DNA from: Bacteroidia bacterium
GTDB lineage: Bacteria > Bacteroidota > Bacteroidia > Bacteroidales > Azobacteroidaceae
DNA: 7,339 nt
Assembly: GCA_025996695.1 (NCBI GenBank)
Contig: BNTP01000107.1
Location: forward strand, 1-7,339
Direction of reading: 5' to 3'
In this document: positions 1 through 6,150 of the stretch, in pieces
How the letters are laid out: each line of letters opens with the position of its first letter
Numbering within the stretch: position 1 is the first letter of the stretch
Notes under the pieces: generated by a model
The model's input: only the letters and a program-made list of their open reading frames with translations
Database searches by the model: none
What the model was told of the DNA's origin: nothing
Made by a program: the position numbers and the translations under genes

Positions 1-86
1 AAAATGTCCGACAACAAGTGCAAGCAACGTCCCTGCACGCGAGGGTCTTCTACCCCAGCCATGTAATAATCTATGCTATGTTTCAT
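1..86 (-). CDS. ISAs1-family transposase, N-terminal fragment (cut by window edge)
   Basis: Reading leftward from an ATG at 86-84 gives 28 codons without a stop before the window ends. The peptide starts MKHSIDYYMAGVEDPRV and continues to QGRCLHLLSDI. An acidic 'DPRV' followed by a basic residue and 'HxLxDI' is the usual N-terminal signature of ISAs1-family transposases (the DDE_Tnp_1-associated region before the DDE catalytic domain). The catalytic residues lie outside the window. A TACCTTTG box at 93-100 sits 6 bp before the ATG, so a transcript from it would be nearly leaderless, and no -33 element is found at the right distance; expression is probably low, as is common for transposases. 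Identity rests on a short peptide, so the family call is moderate. Confidence 0.6.
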   Translation of the reverse strand, partial: MKHSIDYYMAGVEDPRVQGRCLHLLSDI

Positions 87-92
87 GGGGTG

Positions 93-100
93 CAAAGGTA
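93..100 (-). promoter_or_regulatory. Candidate -7 box of the transposase gene
   Basis: On the minus strand this reads TACCTTTG, matching the Bacteroidota -7 element TAnnTTTG. No TTTG lies 19-21 bp upstream, and the start codon follows after only 6 bp, so this is at best a weak promoter giving a very short leader. Confidence 0.35.
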
Positions 101-146
101 AGATTTTTTACGGAATTTTGATGCGGTGGCCCTGGCAATTTTTCAG

Positions 147-162
147 TTGCAAGAATAGTACC
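147..162. repeat. Short direct repeat, copy 1 (left of the toxin-antitoxin locus)
   Basis: TTGCAAGAATAGTACC here matches TTGCAAAAATAGCACC at 779-794 at 14 of 16 positions, in the same orientation. Both copies are followed on the plus strand by an A-run and a GC-rich hairpin. The two modules bracket the toxin-antitoxin operon. Confidence 0.4.
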
Positions 163-165
163 GGC

Positions 166-186
166 AAAAAAAGCCGCGCCTCGCGG
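166..186 (-). terminator. Rho-independent terminator of the toxin-antitoxin operon
   Basis: On the minus strand the stem CCGCG, loop AGG, stem CGCGG (186-174) is followed by C and seven T residues (172-166). It lies 26 bp after the antitoxin stop codon, the expected place for the end of this transcript. The stem is short but GC-only, and the T-run is clean. Confidence 0.7.
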
Positions 187-211
187 TGCAGCTCCGTAAT
201 GCTTCAAATAC

Positions 212-505
212 TTAATACCCCAACTCTACATTAAAATTTACCCGTGCCCCCAAAGCATGAAACACCTTCAGAATGGTATCGAAGCGAGCGCAATTTAAAC
301 TGTTTTCCACTTTGGATATTTGGGCTTTTTGAACGCCAACGATTTTGCCTAACTCGGCTTGTGTCAAATGACGTTCTTTGCGAATGTCTCTGATGGTTTG
401 CCCCAAAACGTCCAAGCGCAACTCATTTTCGAATAAGTCTCGCTTCGTTGTTCCTTTTTTGCCGATATGTTTATCGGTTATTTCTTCCAATGTAAATGTT
501 TTCAT
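212..505 (-). CDS. XRE-family helix-turn-helix antitoxin (HigA-like)
   Basis: A 97-residue protein. Residues about 36-88 form a Cro/C1-type helix-turn-helix: LGQTIRDIRKERHLTQAELG, then a turn and recognition helix (VQKAQISKVEN), then a closing helix (TILKVFHALG). The N-terminal 30 residues are charged. In Gp49-like RelE/HigB modules, such a protein neutralises the toxin encoded just upstream and represses the shared promoter. The start at 505 is supported by overlap: the ancestral toxin frame ends in TGA at 504-502 within ATGA, the usual translational coupling of these pairs. The gene appears intact although its toxin is broken, so it is now probably an orphan antitoxin or a free-standing repressor. 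The domain call is firm; HigA is the nearest family name, not a proven orthology. Confidence 0.88.
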   Translation of the reverse strand: MKTFTLEEITDKHIGKKGTTKRDLFENELRLDVLGQTIRDIRKERHLTQAELGKIVGVQKAQISKVENSLNCARFDTILKVFHALGARVNFNVELGY

Positions 506-712
506 ACCGTATCACGTTTTTCTTTAACACGCCTTATTGTAAAGTGTTCGGAACTCCCAAATATCATCTTGCAACTTCTTAAACAGTTCTTTATCATTGG
601 TCATCTGGGCTTTCCAAACATTGTAAAGTATTTTTTCTTTGGTTTTTTCGTCCAAAGTATCTAAAAAATCACCGGCTTCTTCAAGAAATATCACTCGAAA
701 CTTAGTGTCCAT
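502..712 (-). pseudogene. RelE/HigB-type (Gp49-like) toxin, internally deleted
   Basis: The frame from ATG 712 gives 62 residues, starting MDTKFRVIFLEEAGDFLDTL and reaching DDIWEFRTLYNK, then AC and a stop at 526-524. The N-terminal part matches phage-derived Gp49-like/HigB toxins (mRNA interferases), which are usually about 105-115 residues long and continue after 'EFRTLY' with a strand of the 'YRLFAFWD' type and a C-terminal active-site region. None of that is here. Instead, shifting one base at the junction gives RVKEKRDTV and a TGA that overlaps the antitoxin ATG (ATGA), which looks like the original toxin C-terminus. The simplest reading is a deletion of about 40 codons, not a multiple of three, that joined the N-terminal half to the last few codons. 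The product should be inactive. If the 62-residue protein is still made it might bind the antitoxin, but nothing shows this. Confidence 0.75.
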
Positions 713-726
713 ATTCTAATTTTTTG

Positions 727-758
727 CAAAGGTAATAGTTTCTTTTTTAGGAAACAAA
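727..758 (-). promoter_or_regulatory. Promoter of the toxin-antitoxin operon
   Basis: On the minus strand TTTG (758-755) is followed by 20 bp and TACCTTTG (734-727), an excellent match to the Bacteroidota housekeeping promoter. The toxin ATG at 712 lies 14 bp after the -7 box, so the leader is only about 10 nt. An alternative TATTTTTG box on the same strand at 789-782 has no good -33 partner and is less convincing. Confidence 0.7.
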
Positions 759-765
759 TTTTTTG

Positions 766-782
766 GCAAATTATTTGTTTGC
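766..782. promoter_or_regulatory. Candidate operator upstream of the toxin-antitoxin promoter
   Basis: GCAAATTATTTGTTTGC has 5-bp inverted arms at its ends (GCAAA/TTTGC) and an inner CAAAT-T-ATTTG palindrome (767-777). It lies just upstream of the -33 box, where an XRE antitoxin could bind to autoregulate. The sequence is AT-rich and palindromes of this size arise by chance, so this is only a candidate. Confidence 0.25.
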
Positions 783-794
783 AAAAATAGCACC
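779..794. repeat. Short direct repeat, copy 2 (right of the toxin-antitoxin locus)
   Basis: TTGCAAAAATAGCACC, the partner of 147-162 (14 of 16 identical, same orientation). As at copy 1, it is followed on the plus strand by an A-run and a GC-rich hairpin (799-832). Confidence 0.4.
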
Positions 795-798
795 AAGT

Positions 799-832
799 AA
801 AAAGAGAGCCACCCACGCGGGGCGCCCTCTTT
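799..832 (-). terminator. Stem-loop with T-run, likely distal terminator of susCD transcription
   Basis: AAAGAG (801-806) pairs with CTCTTT (827-832, allowing the inner mismatches), then G-C pairs and CCC/GGG close a 4-base loop (815-818). On the minus strand the hairpin ends in CTCTCTTTTT, giving a five-T run at 803-799. It lies about 200 bp beyond the susD stop and would keep susCD transcription out of the toxin-antitoxin operon. It could also work weakly on the plus strand. Confidence 0.5.
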
Positions 833-933
833 CATTACTATATCAGCATGCAGACAAATTACTTAGGTCGACCGAGCCGCAGGCGAGCGGAGACACCTCA
901 CGCCAACAAGCCTTTTCAGTACGAATACAATAT

Positions 934-976
934 CCCGCAATCCGATTGCATCGCTCGGTAGAAACTACCATACCTC
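934..976 (+). repeat. Dispersed intergenic repeat, copy A
   Basis: Positions 944-965 (GATTGCATCGCTCGGTAGAA plus two bases) are identical over 22 bp to the reverse complement of 6273-6294. Similarity extends on both sides: GCAATCCG upstream and ACCATRCCTC downstream. Here GCAATC-C-GATTGC is nearly a perfect palindrome, while the right-hand copy keeps a 4-base loop between GCAATCC and GGATTGC. Copies A and B therefore lie in inverted orientation around susCD. Confidence 0.75.
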
Positions 977-988
977 CACTTCTCATCT

Positions 989-1016
989 AAATCCCTGTCG
1001 TAACTAACAGGAATTT
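989..1016 (-). terminator. Stem-loop after susD, possible proximal terminator
   Basis: CCTGT (994-998) pairs with ACAGG (1007-1011) around an 8-base loop. After one mismatch the stem continues with four A/T pairs (989-992 with 1013-1016). It begins 14 bp beyond the susD TGA. The minus-strand 3' side ends ATTTAGATG, a poor T-run, so it may protect the mRNA end or terminate only partly, with 799-832 as backup. Confidence 0.45.
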
Positions 1017-1029
1017 TTGTCGTGCACCT

Positions 1030-2646
1030 TCAATAACCTTTATTTTGCTCCAATTGTGGATTTTTGTCCAAGTCACCTTGGCGGAAAGGCAAATAACGAT
1101 TGTCTTTGACAAATTTGCGCAGCTCTATTTGCTCTGTTGCTGCACTCACTACCGCCCGCAGTTCGGGAGTCGTTTCGGCATAATTGATTGTACCGGTGAT
1201 GCGGGTCAGAGGCGTGTTCAGCACCGTTTCGGCAACCATATTGCCTGCGCTGTCTTTCCATCGCACGATGTCTGCACGGCGATGTCCTTCGCCCGCAAGT
1301 TCCACAGAACGTTCACGGCGAATCAATTCGCGCAAATCGTCTTTTGTAGCATATTTCGTCCGGTCAACTGCCGGCATTCCTGCACGTAGTCGCACCTCAT
1401 CCAAGGCAGCATACACTGTTGCTGATGGCCCCGACAGTTCGTTTTCGGCTTCTGCAATGGTAAGCAAAACTTCTGCATAGCGGAACACAATGTAGCACGT
1501 GCTGGTGGAATAAAGGTCGTCATCATATTGCTCTATCGGTGACAAATATTTTGCCCACGTCAGACCTGTTTTGGAGGCGTTGGCAGCCGAATTTGGATGG
1601 TTGGGGTTTTTGCTTCCATCGGGCAAAACTGTCTCAAGAGTATTCAATACATCATTGTAACTGCCTGCCCAATCCTGTCCGGGATACAGCACCGTCATGG
1701 CCATGCGCGGGTCGCGACCATTGAACGGATGTGTGGCATCGTAACCGGAGCCGGTTTCTTCTTTAGTTAATCCGTTGCTCATCTCGTAGAAGTCAATCAA
1801 GTTCTGCGTAGGCACAATGGACGACCAACCGCCGTCGCCGTTATTGGCTACGGTCACAATCCACTCGTCAGAGAGATTTTTCTCGTGCTGCACAGCCCAT
1901 ATTATTTCTCTGGAGTCTCTTCCGGCAAGAGTAAACACATTGCTGAAATCGGGATCCAGGTCATACTGACCAAGGGCTTTAATAGCATTGGCAGCATCCA
2001 GAGAGCGCTGGTAGTCGTCCCAATAGAGTGCAGAGCGCATTTTCAACGCAAGAGCCGTGCCTTTAGCTATGCGTCCTCTTGCGTCGGGCACATCGTAAAT
2101 ATCTGCCAAAGCGGCATCTATTTCATCATAAACATATTTCTTAACATCAGCTTCCGTATTGCGTGGCACTTTTGCTTCATCACCGTCTTCGAACTGCGTG
2201 ATGATGGGCACTCCACCATACCAAAAGTTCATTTTGAAATAATCGTAGGCGCGGATAATTCTTGCTTGCGCAATCATATCCTTCTTTTTTGCATCATCGG
2301 CAAAAGAGATTCTATCAATGTTATCCAAAAAAGTAAGCACTCGACGAATGCGGGTAAAATTATAGAAGCTTACTGTCGCGCTGACTGTTAGACTGCCGTT
2401 GCCCGTTGGCTGGTAACCGGAACCTTCTTCGTGAAAATTATAACCAATATCTGAGGCGCAGTCGAGAAAGAAAAATTCCTCGCCCCATATCCAACTGCTA
2501 TAGCAGCCGGTAAGAAATTTCTCTGCATCGTCCTCGGTTTGCCAAGTGGTTGTCGGCGACAACGCATCTTTGGGGACTGTGTCCAAAAAATCTGAACACG
2601 ACCCGCACAGCAGTAAAAGCGCTAAACTATATATATACTTTTTCAT
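1030..2646 (-). CDS. SusD/RagB-family nutrient-binding outer-membrane lipoprotein
   Basis: A 538-residue surface lipoprotein that acts as the lid over its SusC partner and captures a glycan or other bulky substrate for import. The N-terminus has a hydrophobic stretch (residues 4-14) and a lipoprotein cysteine at C17 in CGSCSDFLD; the -3 residue is C rather than the usual L, but the following acidic 'SDFLD' is typical of SusD proteins. The SusD-like N-terminal TPR region includes QARIIRAYDYFKMNFWYGGV (127-146). PTQNLIDFYEMSNG (279-292) and RDPRM (311-315) follow. The SusD/RagB C-terminal domain is marked by RYAEVLLTIAEAENEL (389-404), ALDEVRLRAGMP (414-425) and RRERSVELAGEGHRRADIVR (443-462), and the protein ends with the usual NPQLEQNKGY. 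Length is normal for the family. It starts 26 bp after susC in the same operon. No strong Shine-Dalgarno site is seen; the region before the ATG is nearly all A/T. The substrate is unknown. Confidence 0.95.
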   Translation of the reverse strand: MKKYIYSLALLLLCGSCSDFLDTVPKDALSPTTTWQTEDDAEKFLTGCYSSWIWGEEFFFLDCASDIGYNFHEEGSGYQPTGNGSLTVSATVSFYNFTRIRRVLTFLDNIDRISFADDAKKKDMIAQARIIRAYDYFKMNFWYGGVPIITQFEDGDEAKVPRNTEADVKKYVYDEIDAALADIYDVPDARGRIAKGTALALKMRSALYWDDYQRSLDAANAIKALGQYDLDPDFSNVFTLAGRDSREIIWAVQHEKNLSDEWIVTVANNGDGGWSSIVPTQNLIDFYEMSNGLTKEETGSGYDATHPFNGRDPRMAMTVLYPGQDWAGSYNDVLNTLETVLPDGSKNPNHPNSAANASKTGLTWAKYLSPIEQYDDDLYSTSTCYIVFRYAEVLLTIAEAENELSGPSATVYAALDEVRLRAGMPAVDRTKYATKDDLRELIRRERSVELAGEGHRRADIVRWKDSAGNMVAETVLNTPLTRITGTINYAETTPELRAVVSAATEQIELRKFVKDNRYLPFRQGDLDKNPQLEQNKGY

Positions 2647-2672
2647 ATTTTTTTATTTTTTATTGTTTAATA

Positions 2673-5600
2673 TTAAAACGTCAAATTAACCCCCAACGAA
2701 TGTGTCCTTATGAGAGGATACGATGATGAGCGGGCACTGGCGATTTCCGGATCAATATTGATTGGCATGTTATCAACGGTAAACAGATTTTCTACCGAAT
2801 AATACACGCGCAATTTGCCTACACCTGCCTTAGCCAGACACGGTGCCGGCACATTGTAGCCCAATTGCAGATTTTTCAAACGCAGGAAACTGGTGTTTTG
2901 CAGCCAAAAAGTGGATCGGATGGCTTGCGGATCGTTGTTTGAACGTCTTGCATTATATACGCGGGGCATGGAGGCATTCGTGTTTTCGGGTGTCCATGCA
3001 TCCAGCCAGGCAGTTGACGGGTGAGTGGCATCGCCACGGAAATCTCCGAACGCTTCTTCCGTGAAAATTCGCGCCATCTTAGCTGCTCCTGAGAACTGCA
3101 AACCGAGGTCAAAATCTTTGTAGCCCACCGTTGTGTTCAATCCGAAAATGTAAACCGGATTGGTGGAGTTGCACAGCACACGGTCGTCCGCATTGATTTT
3201 GCCATCTTCATTAGTATCTACATAGCGGATGTCGCCCGGCTTGAACGTGTAACTAAACATGGTTGTGCCGTTGGCTTTGTTGTATTTGGCAGTAAACTCG
3301 TCCACTTCGGCTTGCGATTGGAAAAATCCATCTGTTTGATACACATAATAAGAAGAGATGGCGTTGCCTATTCTGTTGATTTGATAACCGTTGTCATTTA
3401 TGATCTGCTTTACGCCGCTCAACTCCAATATCTCATTTTTGTTGTATGATAAATTACCGGTAGCCTGCAAACTCCAATCGCCCCACCTGTTGTTATAGCC
3501 AAGGCTTAATTCCACGCCTTTGTTGCTCATAGAACCTACATTATCCTTGTAAGTGCCGAGTCCAAATTCTGTAGGCGCGGGCACATCCATAATAATGTCG
3601 GTCGTTTCGCGATCATAATAGTCAACAGACAAATTCAAGTGCGAAAGAATGGTCGCATCTATGCCTAAGCCATAAGTGCGGGATTTTTCCCACGAGATTC
3701 CTTCCTTGCGAAAAGTACTCTGATAGTAGCCGCTTTCCAAACTGCCGCCAAACATATTAGATCCGCCAAGATTGTAAGTGCTCATATAGGGATAGTAATC
3801 GTCTAATGCGTCCTGATTACCAAGCAAACCCCAAGAGGCGCGAATTTTCAGGTTAGACAGCACGTCCTGTGTCTTTTCCATAAAACTTTCTTCGCTAAGA
3901 CGCCATCCGGCAGAAAATGATGGGAAATAGCCCCAACGGTGTTTGGGCGAAAAGCGAGAGGAAGCATCCGCGCGGATGTTGGCTTCCAACAGATATTTGT
4001 TGGCATAGTCGTAGTTGATTCGCCCAAAGCCGGACAGCATCGCCAACTCGCGGGTGAAACCGCCGTTTGTGCGTGTAGATTCAGCACCGGCATTCATATC
4101 CGTGAGGTCGTTGTTTGGGAAACTTTTGCGCCCCATAGTGTTTTCGCTGTAATTGTATTTTTCCGTATGCCAACCGGCAAGAACTTTCACGCCGTGCACG
4201 CCAAATTGTTTGTCATAGTTGAGCAAAGCATCAAAATTGGTGCGGTCCCAAAGATAAAACCGCTCATCGAGTGAATTTGGACCTTGATATTTGGACGGAT
4301 TGTACTGAATATCCTTCACAAACATCTTGAAGTGTTGAATATTGCCGATATATGCGCCTTGTAGCGTAAGTTTCAGTCCATCTGCAATCAAATAATCAGC
4401 GGCAACCAAGCCTGTAAAGTTTTGGTTATATCTGTCCACTGTTTGCTTGAGGTCAAGCGATGCTATCGGATTGCCATCAGACATCGTGCCGTAGTTGCCG
4501 TCTGCATCTTGGTTTACAATCCAGGGCGCAATGATGTTGAGTTGGCGGATAACTTGGTCGCTGCTGGTGCCCGACGCATAGCCGGTGACAGGGTCTTTAT
4601 AGTCGTTTTTGATATACGCCATGTTTACCCTTGCCGTGAGTCTGTCCGAAAGCTTGAAATCCAAATTGGTGCGCCCGTTGAATTGCTGCCGCTCGGCATT
4701 TCTCAAAATACCTTCTTGCTGCAAAAAGCCCACCGATGCCACGTAGCTTGCATTTTGTGAACCACCACTCACGCTCACATTGTGTTGATGCTGATAGCCG
4801 TCTTGGAATCCCAGCCCATACCAATCGGTGTTGGGATGTCCGTAAGGATCGGAACCGTTTTTGAACTTTTGAAGATCGTCATCGGTAAAGCGAGCTGTTT
4901 GCCCATCTTCTGTCAACGCTCTGTTATACAGGCGGGCTTGGTCGTAGGAACTCAAACGGTCTACTAATTTTGTTGCCGTCTGAACGCCATAAAATCCATT
5001 ATACGACACAACAGCCTTGCCCTCTTTCCCACGTTTTGTGGTAATCAAGATGACCCCGTTAGAGGCTTTGGAGCCATAAATCGCAGCCGACGCCGCATCT
5101 TTGAGCACCGATATGCTTTCAATGTCGCTTGGGTCGACGGAGTTCATCGTGCCGCTCTCCACCCCGTCAATCAGGATGTAGGGGCTGGCGTTGTTGAGTG
5201 TGCCCACGCCACGCACACGGATAGTGGCTCCATCCTGACCGGGTCGACCTTCGCCCAATTGGATGGTTACGCCTGACATCAAACCTTGAAGCGCCCCGGA
5301 TACATTCTGTATCGGCCGGCTATTTAAGGCTTTGGAGTCCACCGTCGAAACAGCGCCGGTCAGGTTTACCTTTTTTTGCACACCATAACCCACGACCACC
5401 ACTTCTTCCAGTGCATTGTCGTCCGTTTTTAATGTAATGTTGATTGTTGATTGCCCGTTTACGGCAACGGATTGGGTGGCATAACCCAAATAACTAATTT
5501 CCAGTGTGGCGTTTGGTGACACCTGCAAGGTGTATCGTCCATCCACATCAGTTGCAACTCCATTTCCGGAATTTCCTTTTTCGGTGACACTTGCGCCGAT

Positions 5601-5753
5601 GATGGGTCCATCGGCATCAGATACAATGCCCGATACGGCGATTTTAGCGCCCTGTGGGGACTCGGCATGTACGGGCAATACCCCCCCCCCCCCGAGCGTC
5701 ATGACGGCAATACAGAGCATTGCTGTCGCAAAATTACTAAACTTTTTTTTCAT
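2673..5753 (-). CDS. SusC/RagA-family TonB-dependent outer-membrane transporter
   Basis: A 1026-residue TonB-dependent barrel that imports the ligand captured by SusD, powered through TonB-ExbBD. Signal peptide: residues 1-30, with likely cleavage after VHA30. Residues about 38-110 are a carboxypeptidase-regulatory-like domain (GIVSDADGPIIGASV, YLGYATQSV). The SusC signature EEVVVVGYG is at 116-124. The plug spans about 125-242 (ALQGLMSGVTI, RVRGVGTLNNASPYILIDGV, SDIESISVLKDAASAAIYGS, NGVILITTKRG). The beta-barrel fills the rest and ends LGVNLTF with the usual terminal F. A DTNEDGKINADD loop begins at D846, common in SusC proteins. There is no N-terminal STN domain, which argues against direct control by an anti-sigma/ECF pair. 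Start chosen: ATG 5753, with AGGA 3 bp upstream and a promoter at 5817-5848. Odd feature: codons 21-25 are encoded within a run of 13 G residues, so the frame may vary between cells. Substrate unknown. Confidence 0.96.
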   Translation of the reverse strand: MKKKFSNFATAMLCIAVMTLGGGGVLPVHAESPQGAKIAVSGIVSDADGPIIGASVTEKGNSGNGVATDVDGRYTLQVSPNATLEISYLGYATQSVAVNGQSTINITLKTDDNALEEVVVVGYGVQKKVNLTGAVSTVDSKALNSRPIQNVSGALQGLMSGVTIQLGEGRPGQDGATIRVRGVGTLNNASPYILIDGVESGTMNSVDPSDIESISVLKDAASAAIYGSKASNGVILITTKRGKEGKAVVSYNGFYGVQTATKLVDRLSSYDQARLYNRALTEDGQTARFTDDDLQKFKNGSDPYGHPNTDWYGLGFQDGYQHQHNVSVSGGSQNASYVASVGFLQQEGILRNAERQQFNGRTNLDFKLSDRLTARVNMAYIKNDYKDPVTGYASGTSSDQVIRQLNIIAPWIVNQDADGNYGTMSDGNPIASLDLKQTVDRYNQNFTGLVAADYLIADGLKLTLQGAYIGNIQHFKMFVKDIQYNPSKYQGPNSLDERFYLWDRTNFDALLNYDKQFGVHGVKVLAGWHTEKYNYSENTMGRKSFPNNDLTDMNAGAESTRTNGGFTRELAMLSGFGRINYDYANKYLLEANIRADASSRFSPKHRWGYFPSFSAGWRLSEESFMEKTQDVLSNLKIRASWGLLGNQDALDDYYPYMSTYNLGGSNMFGGSLESGYYQSTFRKEGISWEKSRTYGLGIDATILSHLNLSVDYYDRETTDIIMDVPAPTEFGLGTYKDNVGSMSNKGVELSLGYNNRWGDWSLQATGNLSYNKNEILELSGVKQIINDNGYQINRIGNAISSYYVYQTDGFFQSQAEVDEFTAKYNKANGTTMFSYTFKPGDIRYVDTNEDGKINADDRVLCNSTNPVYIFGLNTTVGYKDFDLGLQFSGAAKMARIFTEEAFGDFRGDATHPSTAWLDAWTPENTNASMPRVYNARRSNNDPQAIRSTFWLQNTSFLRLKNLQLGYNVPAPCLAKAGVGKLRVYYSVENLFTVDNMPINIDPEIASARSSSYPLIRTHSLGVNLTF
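5681..5693 (-). repeat. 13-base poly-G tract in the susC signal-peptide codons (candidate phase-variation tract)
   Basis: On the coding strand CTC is followed by 13 G residues and TATTG, encoding Leu20, four Gly and Val25. Thirteen keeps susC in frame. With 14 G the frame stops at the TAA at 5646-5644, giving about 36 residues; with 12 G it stops at the TAA at 5461-5459, giving about 97 residues. Homopolymeric G tracts of this length are classic contingency sites in other bacteria. The tract is seen directly; switching is inferred. The length could also be a sequencing or assembly error. Confidence 0.7.
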
Positions 5754-5816
5754 GTCCTATTAAATTAAATTGATACTAAAACGTACGAATTTTTTGTTTT
5801 TTTATAAATCCGCGCA

Positions 5817-5848
5817 CAAATGTAAGGTTTATAAATGTTTTTTGCAAA
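5817..5848 (-). promoter_or_regulatory. Promoter of the susC-susD operon
   Basis: On the minus strand TTTG (5848-5845) is followed by exactly 20 bp and TACATTTG (5824-5817), a full match to the Bacteroidota promoter. Transcription should start near 5810, leaving a leader of about 55 nt before the susC ATG. No hairpin that would suggest a riboswitch is evident in this AT-rich leader. Confidence 0.75.
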
Positions 5849-5900
5849 TTTTTTAACATATAATTTACAATACGGGGGTAATTTGTCCCAGACCGGCTAA

Positions 5901-5929
5901 AAAAAATTTTATGATTATCCGCAATCATA
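5901..5929 (-). terminator. AT-rich stem-loop with T-run upstream of the susC promoter
   Basis: TATGATT (5910-5916) pairs with AATCATA (5923-5929) around a 6-base loop. On the minus strand it is followed by AAA and eight T residues (5908-5901 region). It has the layout of a leftward terminator and could shield the susC promoter from upstream transcription, but the stem is AT-rich and there is no clear leftward gene on its right. Confidence 0.3.
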
Positions 5930-5948
5930 CCACTTGGTTTTCGCTCCT

Positions 5949-5962
5949 TGTCCCGCGGGACA
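5949..5962. promoter_or_regulatory. Perfect 14-bp palindrome, possible regulator site
   Basis: TGTCCCGCGGGACA is its own reverse complement. It lies about 100 bp upstream of the susC -33 box and 400 bp upstream of the fimbrillin gene. A dimeric regulator could bind here, but no regulator gene is in the window and the role is unproven. Confidence 0.3.
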
Positions 5963-5994
5963 GCATGTGCATAACCGTAGGTGGGTGATGCCAA

Positions 5995-6038
5995 GGGCTG
6001 AAAGCCCGATAATCAATAGCGTAGGGCAACGCCCTACG
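5995..6038. repeat. Paired GC-rich hairpins, REP-like intergenic element
   Basis: Two compact hairpins sit 12 bp apart: GGGCT-GAA-AGCCC (5995-6007) and CGTAGGGC-AAC-GCCCTACG (6020-6038, a perfect 8-bp stem with a 3-base loop). Such closely paired hairpins resemble extragenic palindromic repeats found in many copies in bacterial genomes. Only one unit is present here, so copy number cannot be judged. Confidence 0.45.
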
Positions 6039-6088
6039 GGGGATGGCACCGCGCACACGCCCGAAGCCGACGTCAACACCTCCTGCTG

Positions 6089-6138
6089 ACACGCCTTTCT
6101 ATGGCGTCGCGTTGGCCAACACGCCTTTCCCACGCGAC
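6089..6138. repeat. Short direct and inverted repeats in the susC-fimbrillin intergenic region
   Basis: ACACGCCTTTC occurs at 6089-6099 and again at 6119-6129. ACGCC (6091-6095) pairs with GGCGT (6103-6107), and GTCGCGT (6106-6112) pairs with ACGCGAC (6132-6138) around TTGGCCAA. The region is GC-rich and non-coding as far as can be seen. Confidence 0.35.
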
Positions 6139-6150
6139 TATAACATCTCC

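Larger units (their letters stand above)
1..134 (-). mobile_element. End of an insertion sequence, probably ISAs1 family
   Basis: The leftward transposase start at 86 is preceded by a candidate IS terminus. Read on the minus strand from 134, the sequence begins CAGGGCCACCGC and continues into an AT-rich stretch; ISAs1-family termini usually begin CAGGGC. The element would run from 134 leftward out of the window. Only this end is present, so neither the matching inverted repeat nor the target duplication can be checked. The boundary at 134 rests on the terminus motif alone. The insertion lies about 30 bp beyond the terminator of the toxin-antitoxin operon and does not break a visible gene. Confidence 0.5.
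833..1029. other. Non-coding stretch between toxin-antitoxin promoter region and susD
   Basis: No credible gene is seen. A 75-codon open frame on the plus strand (763-990) runs through a terminator hairpin, a repeat copy and the susD-side stem-loop, and has no family resemblance, so it is not called. What the stretch does hold is listed separately: a dispersed repeat copy at 934-976 and a stem-loop at 989-1016. Confidence 0.6.

Noticed and set aside
763..990. 75-codon open frame on the plus strand
   Set aside because: It runs through a hairpin, a dispersed repeat and a stem-loop and has no family resemblance; the translated repeat explains its similarity to the 6182-6382 frame.
5459..5668. 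69-codon minus-strand frame inside susC
   Set aside because: It is the alternative frame of susC. It matters only as the path read if the poly-G tract loses one base.
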